DNA from: an uncultured Lachnospiraceae bacterium
GTDB lineage: Bacteria > Bacillota > Clostridia > Lachnospirales > Lachnospiraceae
Assembly (NCBI GenBank): GCA_934437985.1
Contig: CAKSBI010000015.1
Location: 1-51,116, forward strand
Length of the DNA stretch: 51,116 nt
Reading direction: 5' to 3'
Part shown: piece by piece, positions 26,788 to 35,178 of the stretch
How the letters are laid out: each line of letters begins with the position of its first letter
How positions within the stretch are numbered: position 1 is the stretch's first letter
Notes under the pieces: generated by a model
What the model was told of the DNA's origin: nothing
Databases searched by the model: none
Seen by the model: only the letters and a program-made list of their open reading frames with translations
Program-made: the position numbers and the translations under genes

Positions 26788-27624
26788 ATGATAGTACAAC
26801 ATAATATGTCTGCACTTAATACTAACAGACAGCTTGGAATGACAACTTCTGCACTTGCCAGCGCAACAGAAAAGTTATCATCAGGATATAGAATTAATCG
26901 TGCTTCGGATGATGCAGCAGGTCTTTCAATTTCAGAGAAAATGAGAGGCCAGATAAGGGGTCTTGAGCAGGCTTCAAGGAATGCGTCGGATGGTATTTCA
27001 CTTATCCAGACGGCTGAGGGAGCTCTTAATGAGATTCATAGTATTGTGCAGAGAATGAGGGAACTTACGGTACAGGCAGCTAATGATACTAATGTATCTA
27101 CGGATAGGGTAGCAATTGCTGCTGAACTTTACGCACTTACTTCTGAAATAACCAGAATAGCTGGTGAGACTGAATTTAATACGATGAAAGTGCTTGATGG
27201 AAGCTTCAAAGATAAGCATTTCCAGGTTGGAGCTAATGAGAAGCAGATGATAGATATATCTATCAAGAAGATGTCAGCAGAAGCTATAGGACTTTCATCA
27301 ACAGCAATAGGTGGGGTTGTTGCTGACAATTCTAAGTCAGCGAAGGATATATCGGCACTTATTGAGAAGATTGACAAGGCGTTAAGCTCAGTATCAACAC
27401 AGCGTTCGTCACTTGGTGCAATCCAGAACAGACTTGAACATACGATTGCTAATGCTGATAATGTTGCTGAGAATCTTACGGCAGCAGAGTCAAGAATACG
27501 TGATGTTGATATGGCTGATCAGATGGTACAATATTCTAAGTATAATATTTTACAGCAGGCAGGACAGTCTATGCTTGCACAGGCCAATCAGTCAACTCAG
27601 GGAGTAATGAATCTCTTGGGATAA
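26788..27624 (+). CDS. hag: Flagellin 1
   Basis: 278 residues, a short flagellin with D0 and D1 only and almost no surface D2/D3 domain. The N-terminus MIVQHNMSALNTNRQLG, the segment EKLSSGYRINRASDDAAGLSISEKMRG, and the C-terminal DMADQMVQYSKYNILQQAGQSMLAQANQS are diagnostic. The variable centre is roughly residues 155-200. It shares identical length with flagellin 2. Its own sigma-28 type promoter and CsrA-like leader sites lie upstream. Codons are more AT-rich at third positions than in flagellin 2. Ser and Thr in the centre are possible glycosylation sites, given the Maf gene downstream. Confidence 0.97.
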   Translation: MIVQHNMSALNTNRQLGMTTSALASATEKLSSGYRINRASDDAAGLSISEKMRGQIRGLEQASRNASDGISLIQTAEGALNEIHSIVQRMRELTVQAANDTNVSTDRVAIAAELYALTSEITRIAGETEFNTMKVLDGSFKDKHFQVGANEKQMIDISIKKMSAEAIGLSSTAIGGVVADNSKSAKDISALIEKIDKALSSVSTQRSSLGAIQNRLEHTIANADNVAENLTAAESRIRDVDMADQMVQYSKYNILQQAGQSMLAQANQSTQGVMNLLG

Positions 27625-27782
27625 TTAACAGATGATTGTATGGTAATATATGCTTATACATGATTTCATGAAAGTGTATGCGGGTATTATAATGTTGGTT
27701 TAATGGTTATTGTGACAGATATATATTCTTGACTCTGTTAAAGAATATAATGTTCTGTTATTTAATAATAAAAAATATTAGC

Positions 27783-27817
27783 CAGTGGCAGGGATGCCAT
27801 TGAGTATTCAAGGAGGA
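27783..27817 (+). promoter_or_regulatory. CsrA-like hairpin and Shine-Dalgarno site in the flagellin 2 leader
   Basis: CAGTGGCA (27783-27790) and TGCCATTG (27795-27802) form an 8-base stem with loop GGGA. The loop region reads CAGGGATG, a match to the CsrA core CAnGGAnG. The ribosome site AAGGAGGA (27810-27817) supplies a second GGA. This is the two-site layout known for Bacillus hag. Confidence 0.65.
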
Positions 27818-27824
27818 ATGTATT

Positions 27825-28661
27825 ATGATAGTACAACACAACATGACAGCGTTAAACGCTAACAGACAGCTTGGAGTATCAGTTAACAATGTAGCAAAGT
27901 CTACAGAAAAGTTATCATCAGGTTACAGAATCAACAGAGCAGGTGATGATGCAGCAGGACTTACAATCTCAGAGAAGATGAGAGGCCAGATAAGAGGTCT
28001 TGAGCAGGCTTCACGTAATGCACAGGATGGTGTATCACTTATCCAGACAGCAGAGGGTGCCCTTAACGAGATTCACAGTATCGTACAGAGAATGAGAGAG
28101 CTTACGGTACAGGCAGCTAACGATACTAATGTTAGTACAGACCGTACAGCTATTGCTAAGGAGATATTTGCTCTTACTTCTGAGATTACACGTATCTCAA
28201 GCCAGACAGAGTTCAATACAATGAAGCTTCTGGATGGTTCTTTCAATAGTAAAAAGCTTCAGGTTGGAGCAAATGAGAAGCAACTTCTTAAAATATCGAT
28301 TGCTGGTATGAGTGCTACTAAGCTTAGTATTACTTCAGATGTAATCGGTAGTGTTATTGCCAATGCTGCTAAGAGTGCAAAAGATATTTCAGATCTTATT
28401 TCTAAAATAGATAAGGCAATGAGTACAGTATCAACACAGCGTTCTGCACTTGGTGCAATCCAGAACAGACTTGAGCATACTATTGCTAATGCCGACAATG
28501 TTGCTGAGAATCTTACATCTGCTGAATCACGTATACGTGACGTTGATATGGCTGATGAGATGGTTAACTTCTCTAAGAATAACATCTTACAGCAGGCAGG
28601 TCAGTCTATGCTTGCACAGGCTAACCAGTCAACCCAGGGTGTATTGTCATTACTCCAGTAG
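27825..28661 (+). CDS. hag: Flagellin 2
   Basis: 278 residues, the same short D0-D1 architecture as flagellin 1 and highly similar at both ends (MIVQHNMTALNANRQLG; DMADEMVNFSKNNILQQAGQ). Differences cluster at about residues 155-195. Asn and His codons at the start favour AAC and CAC where flagellin 1 has AAT and CAT, suggesting stronger selection for expression, so this may be the major filament protein. I see no convincing sigma-28 or sigma-A promoter in the 200-base gap upstream; read-through from flagellin 1 is possible. The leader carries a clear CsrA-like hairpin. Confidence 0.97.
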   Translation: MIVQHNMTALNANRQLGVSVNNVAKSTEKLSSGYRINRAGDDAAGLTISEKMRGQIRGLEQASRNAQDGVSLIQTAEGALNEIHSIVQRMRELTVQAANDTNVSTDRTAIAKEIFALTSEITRISSQTEFNTMKLLDGSFNSKKLQVGANEKQLLKISIAGMSATKLSITSDVIGSVIANAAKSAKDISDLISKIDKAMSTVSTQRSALGAIQNRLEHTIANADNVAENLTSAESRIRDVDMADEMVNFSKNNILQQAGQSMLAQANQSTQGVLSLLQ

Positions 28662-28743
28662 TGAGTATGTAATGTTAAGTCAATATTAAAGTGTTGTGCG
28701 ATCAGTGGCTAACAGCTACCATGATGCAGCATGATTTGCTTCG

Positions 28744-28765
28744 GGACCGGCCGTGTGGTCGGTCC
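28744..28765 (+). other. Stable hairpin after flagellin 2
   Basis: GGACCGGCC (28744-28752) pairs with GGTCGGTCC (28757-28765) over nine bases with one wobble and loop GTGT. No T tract follows, so it is not a standard terminator. It could protect the flagellin mRNA 3' end or attenuate the next gene, whose ribosome site starts about 10 bases later. Confidence 0.5.
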
Positions 28766-28787
28766 TGATTGCGTTGGAGGGATTAAT

Positions 28788-29096
28788 ATGTCAGATCTAA
28801 GTATGATGATTGATAATACTAAGAATATAATAACAGGTATTACAGAATTGCTATATCAGCAGAAGCCTTCAGAGGCACTTGTGGTAATGGATTCTATGCT
28901 TAATGCCATTACAGAACTCAGTGTTAATCTTTCAAGGACGGATGGTATACCGGAAGAAGATAAAGGAAAGCTTGTCGTGGTTCTTGGAGAAGCCTTGTCT
29001 GCAATGGAAAAGAAGGATTATGTATTGCTTGCTGATATTTTACAATATGACATGACAGACCTGTTAGATGAGTATAACTCTATTATTAATGAATAA
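28788..29096 (+). CDS. Small helical protein of unknown function beside flagellin and Maf
   Basis: 102 residues from the ATG at 28788, with GGAGGG upstream; the longer frame starting at 28731 runs through the hairpin and is not credible. The sequence is predicted all-helical and acidic, with DNTKNIITGITELLYQQKPSEAL and a final segment AMEKKDYVLLADILQYDMTDLL. It has no signal peptide and no cysteines. The acidic ending resembles small flagellar chaperones in style, but no family motif is recognised. Position between flagellin 2 and Maf suggests a role in flagellin handling before or during glycosylation. Confidence 0.6.
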   Translation: MSDLSMMIDNTKNIITGITELLYQQKPSEALVVMDSMLNAITELSVNLSRTDGIPEEDKGKLVVVLGEALSAMEKKDYVLLADILQYDMTDLLDEYNSIINE

Positions 29097-29118
29097 TAAT
29101 ATAAGGTGGTATAGATAT

Positions 29119-30954
29119 ATGGATGTATACAATCGTAATATAGAGGCATTAAAGGCTCATATGCCGGTATTGTTTGAGAATATTGAGAGTGAACTTGAGG
29201 AATATGATTATAATGATTCGGTATGCTCGTTTGATACTGCCCGTAATGGTTCCGTATATATGTTGTATAAAAAGGATGGAGAAGTAGTCAGGCTTAACAG
29301 CAATTATAACCCTGAAAGGGAGGCAGAGCAGTGGGCAAAACAGTACACATTTAAGGATTATAGCTCCAGTGTTGTTATGTTTGGTCTTGGTACTGGTACA
29401 TTTGCCGGGGCAATTGCCGGAAGGATGGGCAACCAAGACCAGCTTGTTATATATGAGCCTGATATGCAGGTATTTTCTAATATACTTCATAGTATTGACG
29501 TAACTGATATTATATCAGATGATAAGATTGTGATTGTTGCCGGTAAGAATGTATATAAGATGTTATATACTCATCTGGCGTTGACTGTTCCATGGGCTAA
29601 TCTTGATGCGTTTTATGTTACATACCATCCGGGATATGATAAGTTTTTGCCGGACAGATATACAGATTATAATAATGAAGTAGCTAATATTAAGATGGTT
29701 ATACGTTCGGAGGGCTTGACAGAAGAGAATTTCGGGGATGATTTTGCGCACAATTCTATCAGGAACATTAAGCATATTAAAGGTTCTTCATATTTTTATG
29801 AGTTAATTAATGCATTCCCGGAAAAGACGGTTGGAATTATGGTTGCAGCAGGACCATCACTTGATAAAAATATTAAGATATTGCATGAGCTAAAGGATAA
29901 AGCAGTAATTATTGCTGTAGATACGGCGCTGAAAAGTCTTAATAGGGAAGGAATCGTACCTGACTTTTGTGCAACTGTAGACCCCAGAAAGCCTGTTAAT
30001 TATTTTGATGATACGAATTTTGAGCATATTCCTATGTTCTGCCGCCTGGATAGTAATCCTGAGGTGCTTGACAGACATCTTGGTAAAAAGATATGGTTTG
30101 ACCCGACACTTTTTCATATGTTATGTTATAATTATGTGGGAATTCCCCATGATAACAGTGTAAATACAGGTGGCTCGGTTGCTACAAGCTCATTTATATT
30201 GTGCCAGATGCTTGGGTTAAAAACTATTGTCATTATTGGACAGGATTTGGCATACTCCGGAGGAGTAACCCACGCCGGCGGAATGATTGATGCCCCGGAG
30301 AATGAAGAAAAGACTACCGTGTATGTCAAGGGTAATGTTGAAGAAAAGGTTAAAACCAGACCTGACTGGTATATGTATCTTAAGTGGTATGAGCGGACAA
30401 TGACTTCTATGCCTGAAGATATCCGGGTTATTAATGCTACGGAAGGTGGTGCATATATAGAAGGAATGGAAGTTATGACGCTTAGAGAGGTTGCAGATGA
30501 GTTGTGTACTGAAGATATTGGAATTACTGACATTATCAACAACATATTGAGCCGGGAACATAATGACTATGATCAAAAAGTAAAAGAGTTTTTCGAAAAA
30601 TGTGTTACAGATGCAGGTGTTATGAAGAAAAAGCTTGAAAAGGCGGTAACCCTGTGTAACAGATTTGACAGAAAGTATAAGAAGTCTCGGACTTTAACGC
30701 CTGAAGTAACAAAGTGTATGAAGGATATTAATAATATTAATAAAGCTGTTGCAGATATGCCGGTTTATTCACTTATTGATGAGATGGTTAAGAATAAGGA
30801 TTTGAACTGTATAAAGGAAATATATAATAGTGGTGAGGATGAGTTCTCAACTAATATCCACATGATTGCCAATGCAAAGCATTTGTTTGAATTATCAAGC
30901 CGGTCTGTTGATGAGATATATGACGAATTGAAAGAAGCTGTAGAGGAATTATAA
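29119..30954 (+). CDS. Maf (DUF115) motility-associated glycosyltransferase
   Basis: 611 residues from the ATG at 29119 with AAGGTGG upstream. Maf proteins (DUF115, related to 6-hydroxymethylpterin diphosphokinase MptE) attach nonulosonic acids to flagellin Ser/Thr in the cytoplasm before export. The family core is visible: VVMFGLGTGTFAGAI, NIKHIKGSSYFYELINAFPEKT, VGIMVAAGPSLDKNIKILHEL, then AVDTALKSLNREGIVPDFCATVDP and IIGQDLAYSGGVTHAGGM. A helical C-terminal domain follows. It sits directly between the flagellin region and further glycosyltransferase and sugar-nucleotide genes. Confidence 0.92.
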   Translation: MDVYNRNIEALKAHMPVLFENIESELEEYDYNDSVCSFDTARNGSVYMLYKKDGEVVRLNSNYNPEREAEQWAKQYTFKDYSSSVVMFGLGTGTFAGAIAGRMGNQDQLVIYEPDMQVFSNILHSIDVTDIISDDKIVIVAGKNVYKMLYTHLALTVPWANLDAFYVTYHPGYDKFLPDRYTDYNNEVANIKMVIRSEGLTEENFGDDFAHNSIRNIKHIKGSSYFYELINAFPEKTVGIMVAAGPSLDKNIKILHELKDKAVIIAVDTALKSLNREGIVPDFCATVDPRKPVNYFDDTNFEHIPMFCRLDSNPEVLDRHLGKKIWFDPTLFHMLCYNYVGIPHDNSVNTGGSVATSSFILCQMLGLKTIVIIGQDLAYSGGVTHAGGMIDAPENEEKTTVYVKGNVEEKVKTRPDWYMYLKWYERTMTSMPEDIRVINATEGGAYIEGMEVMTLREVADELCTEDIGITDIINNILSREHNDYDQKVKEFFEKCVTDAGVMKKKLEKAVTLCNRFDRKYKKSRTLTPEVTKCMKDINNINKAVADMPVYSLIDEMVKNKDLNCIKEIYNSGEDEFSTNIHMIANAKHLFELSSRSVDEIYDELKEAVEEL

Positions 30955-30955
30955 T

Positions 30956-33112
30956 ATGAAGAATGAGAGATTGCTTTTATTACTTGGTAAGACCAGATAT
31001 AATGCTATGAATAACTATCTGAATGAACTTGGCTGTTCATTTGAAAAGATGGGATATATTGTCGAATATCTGGATGGACGTGACAGAGATTTTTTTAACA
31101 GATTATATTTATATACATCTGAAAATGAGTATAAAGCAATTATTTCATGTAATTCGATTCTGGTTGGACATGAGTCGCTTGTTATGAAAAATAGCGTATA
31201 TGTTTGTCTTATGTTTGATCATCCGGTTTATCTGTTTGAAAGACTGGATCTTGCAGATGAAAGAACAATTATTATCCATTGTGACCTCAGAGGTGCCCGG
31301 TATATTGCGGATTATTGCCCTAATGTTGGAAGTGTCGGGTTTGTTCCGTTGTCAGGAAGTTATGTTACAGACATTGTACCTTACAGACAGAGAAAGTATG
31401 ACTTGGTATTCACGGGTTCGTATAATAATCCGGAAGCTATATATCATGATAAAATAGCAACAATGCCAGATGGTGACAGGAGAATGGCAGATGAACTTAT
31501 CAGCATCATGAAAAATAGACCGGAACTTATGATGCAGGATGCTCTACGAATTTTAATGGATAGTAATGGCATTGATTTGAATGGCAGGGGCTTTCATGTT
31601 AAGATGCTGCGGTTAATTAATGTGGAAGCATATATGCGTGCGTGGATCAGAGAACAGGTTATAAGAACAATCGTTGATGCCGGTATTAAGATTAATATAT
31701 TTGGTGGAGGATGGGATTCATTTGAGTGTGGGCATCCGGAGAATATTATATGTATGGATGGATATGGTGAAGCTTCCCTTCGTGCAGTAGCAGATTCAAA
31801 GATAGCACTTAATGTCATGCCGTGGTTCCGTGGAGGATTTCAGGAAAGAATTGCTTCGGGCATGCTTTGTGGTGCTGTTGCACTTACAGATACCAGTACA
31901 TATATTGAAGATAATTTTGTTAATTGGGAAGATATTGTAGTATATTATCCTGATAGAGTGGAAGAACTTCCGGATATAATAAGAGATATACTTAATAATC
32001 AGGATAAAGCAGAGCAGATTGCATTGAGAGGGAGAAAAAAAGCACTGGAGGGTCATACATGGGAGCATCGTGCTTCAGAGATTATGGAAGTTATCGATGA
32101 TACCGTTAATTGGCTTTCTGATATGAAAATGATTGGTAATAATGTAAGCGTGCCTAAAGTATCTGTAATTGTTCCGGTATACAACTCAGAGAAGACTTTG
32201 GCAGCCTGCCTTGGTAACTTAGTAAACCAGACTATTGACAGTATTGAGATAATTATTGTTGATGATTGTTCGGATGATAATAGCAGAAATATAATAAGAA
32301 GCTGTGAGATGCAGTATGCAGATCGCGTGAAAGCTGTTTTTTGTGATAAGAATTCAGGACCGGGTGGTGCCCGTAACATCGGATTGTCATATGCCGGGGG
32401 CAGTTACATAGGATTTGTTGACAGCGATGATATTGTTGATATAACGATGTATGAAAAAATGTATAATGAGGCTGTCATGCATGACTATGATATTGTTGAT
32501 GCCGGGTTTTACAAAGAAGAGACAGACAGTGTTAAGATATATACAAGTGATGATTGCATTGGTGAATTGGATATATTTAAAAGAAATAAGCTCATAATCG
32601 GCGGAGGTGGATATATTTGCACAAAATTATTCCGTCGTCAGTTATTGGAAGATATGAAAGTACCATTTCGTGAAAAATGTATACTTGAGGATTTTGATTT
32701 TAATATTGATATTATATCACGTGCAAAATCAATTGGTGTAGTTAAAGAAATGTTATATGTTTATAAGTATTATGATAATTCAGCATCAAGAAAGTATGAT
32801 TGCGTGGAGTATTGCAGGAATATTAGTATGGTAATGATGGCTTTGCATGACAGGCTGAGTACCAGGAAGTGTTATGATGAGATTCGGGAAGCTGTGGAGG
32901 CTGTTATATTGCAGTTTTATTCCTGGGGAATTAATGCCTGTATTAATTCGCAGTGCAAAGGGAAGATAATTCCTGGCAATAACATAATTAAGAATCTCAA
33001 ATGTATTAAGGACAAACTTGTATCAAATGGATACAACAACATATATATAAAAGACAGAATACCAGAACTGGACATGAATATCATGCTTAAAATAGATGAA
33101 GTGTACCAATAA
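30956..33112 (+). CDS. Two-domain glycosyltransferase (CgeB-like plus GT2)
   Basis: 718 residues. The first half (about 1-380) resembles CgeB/Glyco_trans_1_2 proteins, including MDGYGEASLRAVADSKIALNVM and FQERIASGMLCGAVALT. The second half (about 400-600) is a GT-A fold family 2 glycosyltransferase: VSVIVPVYNSEKTLAACL, IIIVDDCSDDNS and the metal-binding FVDSDD. A C-terminal helical tail follows. The start is one base after the Maf stop, so translation is coupled. It probably builds or extends a glycan on flagellin or on a carrier, with two separate transfers; donor sugars are unknown. Confidence 0.85.
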   Translation: MKNERLLLLLGKTRYNAMNNYLNELGCSFEKMGYIVEYLDGRDRDFFNRLYLYTSENEYKAIISCNSILVGHESLVMKNSVYVCLMFDHPVYLFERLDLADERTIIIHCDLRGARYIADYCPNVGSVGFVPLSGSYVTDIVPYRQRKYDLVFTGSYNNPEAIYHDKIATMPDGDRRMADELISIMKNRPELMMQDALRILMDSNGIDLNGRGFHVKMLRLINVEAYMRAWIREQVIRTIVDAGIKINIFGGGWDSFECGHPENIICMDGYGEASLRAVADSKIALNVMPWFRGGFQERIASGMLCGAVALTDTSTYIEDNFVNWEDIVVYYPDRVEELPDIIRDILNNQDKAEQIALRGRKKALEGHTWEHRASEIMEVIDDTVNWLSDMKMIGNNVSVPKVSVIVPVYNSEKTLAACLGNLVNQTIDSIEIIIVDDCSDDNSRNIIRSCEMQYADRVKAVFCDKNSGPGGARNIGLSYAGGSYIGFVDSDDIVDITMYEKMYNEAVMHDYDIVDAGFYKEETDSVKIYTSDDCIGELDIFKRNKLIIGGGGYICTKLFRRQLLEDMKVPFREKCILEDFDFNIDIISRAKSIGVVKEMLYVYKYYDNSASRKYDCVEYCRNISMVMMALHDRLSTRKCYDEIREAVEAVILQFYSWGINACINSQCKGKIIPGNNIIKNLKCIKDKLVSNGYNNIYIKDRIPELDMNIMLKIDEVYQ

Positions 33113-33163
33113 TCACTTCCCGGAATAGAATATATTAATGTAATTATATGGGAATGTGATAGC

Positions 33164-34057
33164 TTGAAGCGTGTAGCTGATATTGTTAAACTTGCATATG
33201 CACACGATAATGGTTACTATGGACAGGGGGTAACAGTTGCTGTAGTTGACAGTGGGATAATGCACCATGAAGCACTTGGCAGAGCCGGAAGTGACAGATT
33301 TGTAAGTGCTGTAGATATGGTTAATGGAATAAATAAGTTTTATGATGATCTTGGACATGGCACACATGTTGCAGGGATAATTGGTGGACATACTCCAAGG
33401 TTTAAAGGTATGGCACCTGAATGTAAGTTTGTCAGTGTCAAGGTGTTAGACAGACGTGGTGGCGGAAAGCTTGAGAGTGTAATGGAAGGGCTTAGATGGA
33501 TTGAAGCTAACGCAGCTGTATATAATATAAGAATAGTCAATATATCTGTTGGCACGCCGTCAATGCGGTCATATGATGAGGATTCAGCCCTTGTAAGGAT
33601 GGTAGACAGATTATGGAACAGAGGGCTTATTGTACTGGCAGCAGCAGGCAATAACGGACCTGCAAGAAGCAGTATAGGGGCTCCGGGGATAAGCAGGAGA
33701 ATTATTACTGTTGGGGCTTCGGATGATGACGCCGGTATCAGAGGCAGGGGAATGATGAGGTATTATTCCGGGCGTGGACCAACAGATTCATGTATAAAAA
33801 AACCGGATGTGGTTGCTCCGGGAAGTAATATATTATCATGTGGGAATAATAACCGTGGTAATAATTATATCTATAAAAGTGGTACGTCGATGTCAACGCC
33901 GGTAGTATCAGGTGCAGTCGCATTACTTTTATCGAAGTACCCTGAGATGACCAACAGGGAAGTTAAGATCAGAATTAAGAATTCAGCAGTTGACCTTGGG
34001 TATCCGCATGAGAGACAGGGATGGGGGTTACTCAATGTTGAAAGATTGCTTAAATAG
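33164..34057 (+). CDS. Subtilisin-like serine protease (S8), without signal peptide
   Basis: 297 residues starting at TTG, with a weak GGGAATG site. The catalytic triad is intact: Asp29 in VAVVDSGI, His68 in GHGTHVAG and Ser242 in SGTSMSTP, with the oxyanion Asn in AAAGNNGPA. There is no signal peptide and no propeptide, as in intracellular subtilases such as IspA of Bacillus, so it should act in the cytoplasm unless exported by another route. It lies inside the flagellar modification island, between the glycosyltransferase and the PseB-like gene. A quality-control or processing role on flagellar proteins is only an inference. Confidence 0.85.
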   Translation: MKRVADIVKLAYAHDNGYYGQGVTVAVVDSGIMHHEALGRAGSDRFVSAVDMVNGINKFYDDLGHGTHVAGIIGGHTPRFKGMAPECKFVSVKVLDRRGGGKLESVMEGLRWIEANAAVYNIRIVNISVGTPSMRSYDEDSALVRMVDRLWNRGLIVLAAAGNNGPARSSIGAPGISRRIITVGASDDDAGIRGRGMMRYYSGRGPTDSCIKKPDVVAPGSNILSCGNNNRGNNYIYKSGTSMSTPVVSGAVALLLSKYPEMTNREVKIRIKNSAVDLGYPHERQGWGLLNVERLLK

Positions 34058-34070
34058 AGGAGGAATTACA

Positions 34071-35099
34071 GTGTTAAATAATAAGACAATACTGATTACC
34101 GGGGGAACCGGTTCATTTGGACATGCTTTCACTAATTATGTACTTGATAATTATGATCCTAAGAAGATAATAATATATTCTCGGGATGAATTTAAGCAGT
34201 TCAACATGCAGAATGAATATAGGGAGCACCCTAAGAAAAGCTGTTTACGGTTCTTTATAGGTGATGTAAGGGATATTGAAAGAATGAAGAGGGCAATGGA
34301 AGGCGTTGACTATGTAGTTCATGCTGCAGCGTTAAAACAGGTGCCTGCATGCGAATACAATCCGCTTGAAGCAATTAAGACTAATATTAATGGTGCTTCC
34401 AATATTATCAATGCGGCTCTTGACACTAATGTAAAAAAGGTAGTTGCCCTTTCCACTGATAAGGCCGTTAATCCTATTAATCTGTACGGAGGAACAAAGC
34501 TCGTATCGGATAAGCTGTTTATTGCAGGTAATGCATATGCAGGGGCAAAAGACATAAGCTTTTCAATTGTACGTTATGGAAATGTTGCAGGCAGCAGGGG
34601 GTCTGTTATTCCATTCTTTGACAATATTATAAAAAATGGGGGAGACGAGCTTCCAATCACAGATTACAGAATGACAAGATTCTGGATAAGTCTTGAGGAG
34701 GGCGTCAGACTTGTTATAAAGGCGCTTGAGGAATCAAGAGGTGGAGAGACATTTATCTCAAAGATACCTTCATTTAAGATAACAGATCTTGCCCAGGCAA
34801 TGCTGCCGGGATGCAGAATGCCTGAGGTTGGCATTCGTGAGGGGGAGAAGCTCCATGAGATTATGGTTACGGCAGAGGATGCAATGCATACATATGAATA
34901 TGACAGGCATTATATAATCTATCCTCAGATGGACTTCTGGAATGAAGACAGGGTTATTCCGGGTGGAATTAAGCTTGAATATGGGTTCTCGTATTCATCA
35001 GGTAATAATAGTGAGTGGTATTCAGTTGATGACCTTAAGAGACTTTTGGAGGAACAGTATTACAGCAGATATAATCAGACGGATGTGCAAAAAAGATAA
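34071..35099 (+). CDS. pseB: UDP-GlcNAc 4,6-dehydratase (inverting), PseB-like
   Basis: 342 residues from the GTG at 34071 with GAGGAGG upstream. PseB performs the first step of pseudaminic acid synthesis, the usual flagellin sugar. The NAD loop is TGGTGSFG, the acidic site around IGDVRD, and the catalytic Ser/Lys region is ALSTDKAVNPINLYGGTKLVSDK. The segment ARY-like FSIVRYGNVAGSRGSVIPFF is typical. The other pathway genes (pseC, pseH, pseG, pseI, pseF) are not in this window, so they must be elsewhere or the enzyme may feed a related sugar. The context favours flagellin glycosylation. Confidence 0.88.
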   Translation: MLNNKTILITGGTGSFGHAFTNYVLDNYDPKKIIIYSRDEFKQFNMQNEYREHPKKSCLRFFIGDVRDIERMKRAMEGVDYVVHAAALKQVPACEYNPLEAIKTNINGASNIINAALDTNVKKVVALSTDKAVNPINLYGGTKLVSDKLFIAGNAYAGAKDISFSIVRYGNVAGSRGSVIPFFDNIIKNGGDELPITDYRMTRFWISLEEGVRLVIKALEESRGGETFISKIPSFKITDLAQAMLPGCRMPEVGIREGEKLHEIMVTAEDAMHTYEYDRHYIIYPQMDFWNEDRVIPGGIKLEYGFSYSSGNNSEWYSVDDLKRLLEEQYYSRYNQTDVQKR

Positions 35100-35178
35100 A
35101 AGCCGTAATGTTATTATCGGATAAAGGAAAGTAGTCCGGCGAAGAAATGGTTATATATAAAAGGAATGGTTGTATATA

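Noticed and set aside
27729..27751. TTGACT followed by TATAAT as a promoter of flagellin 2
   Set aside because: The spacer is only 11 bases, too short for sigma-A. The nearby TATAAT at 27688-27693 also lacks a good -35 box.
26788..28661. The two flagellins as a recent mobile duplication or DNA-inversion switch
   Set aside because: They are in the same orientation, differ at many synonymous positions, and no inverted repeats or recombinase gene flank them.
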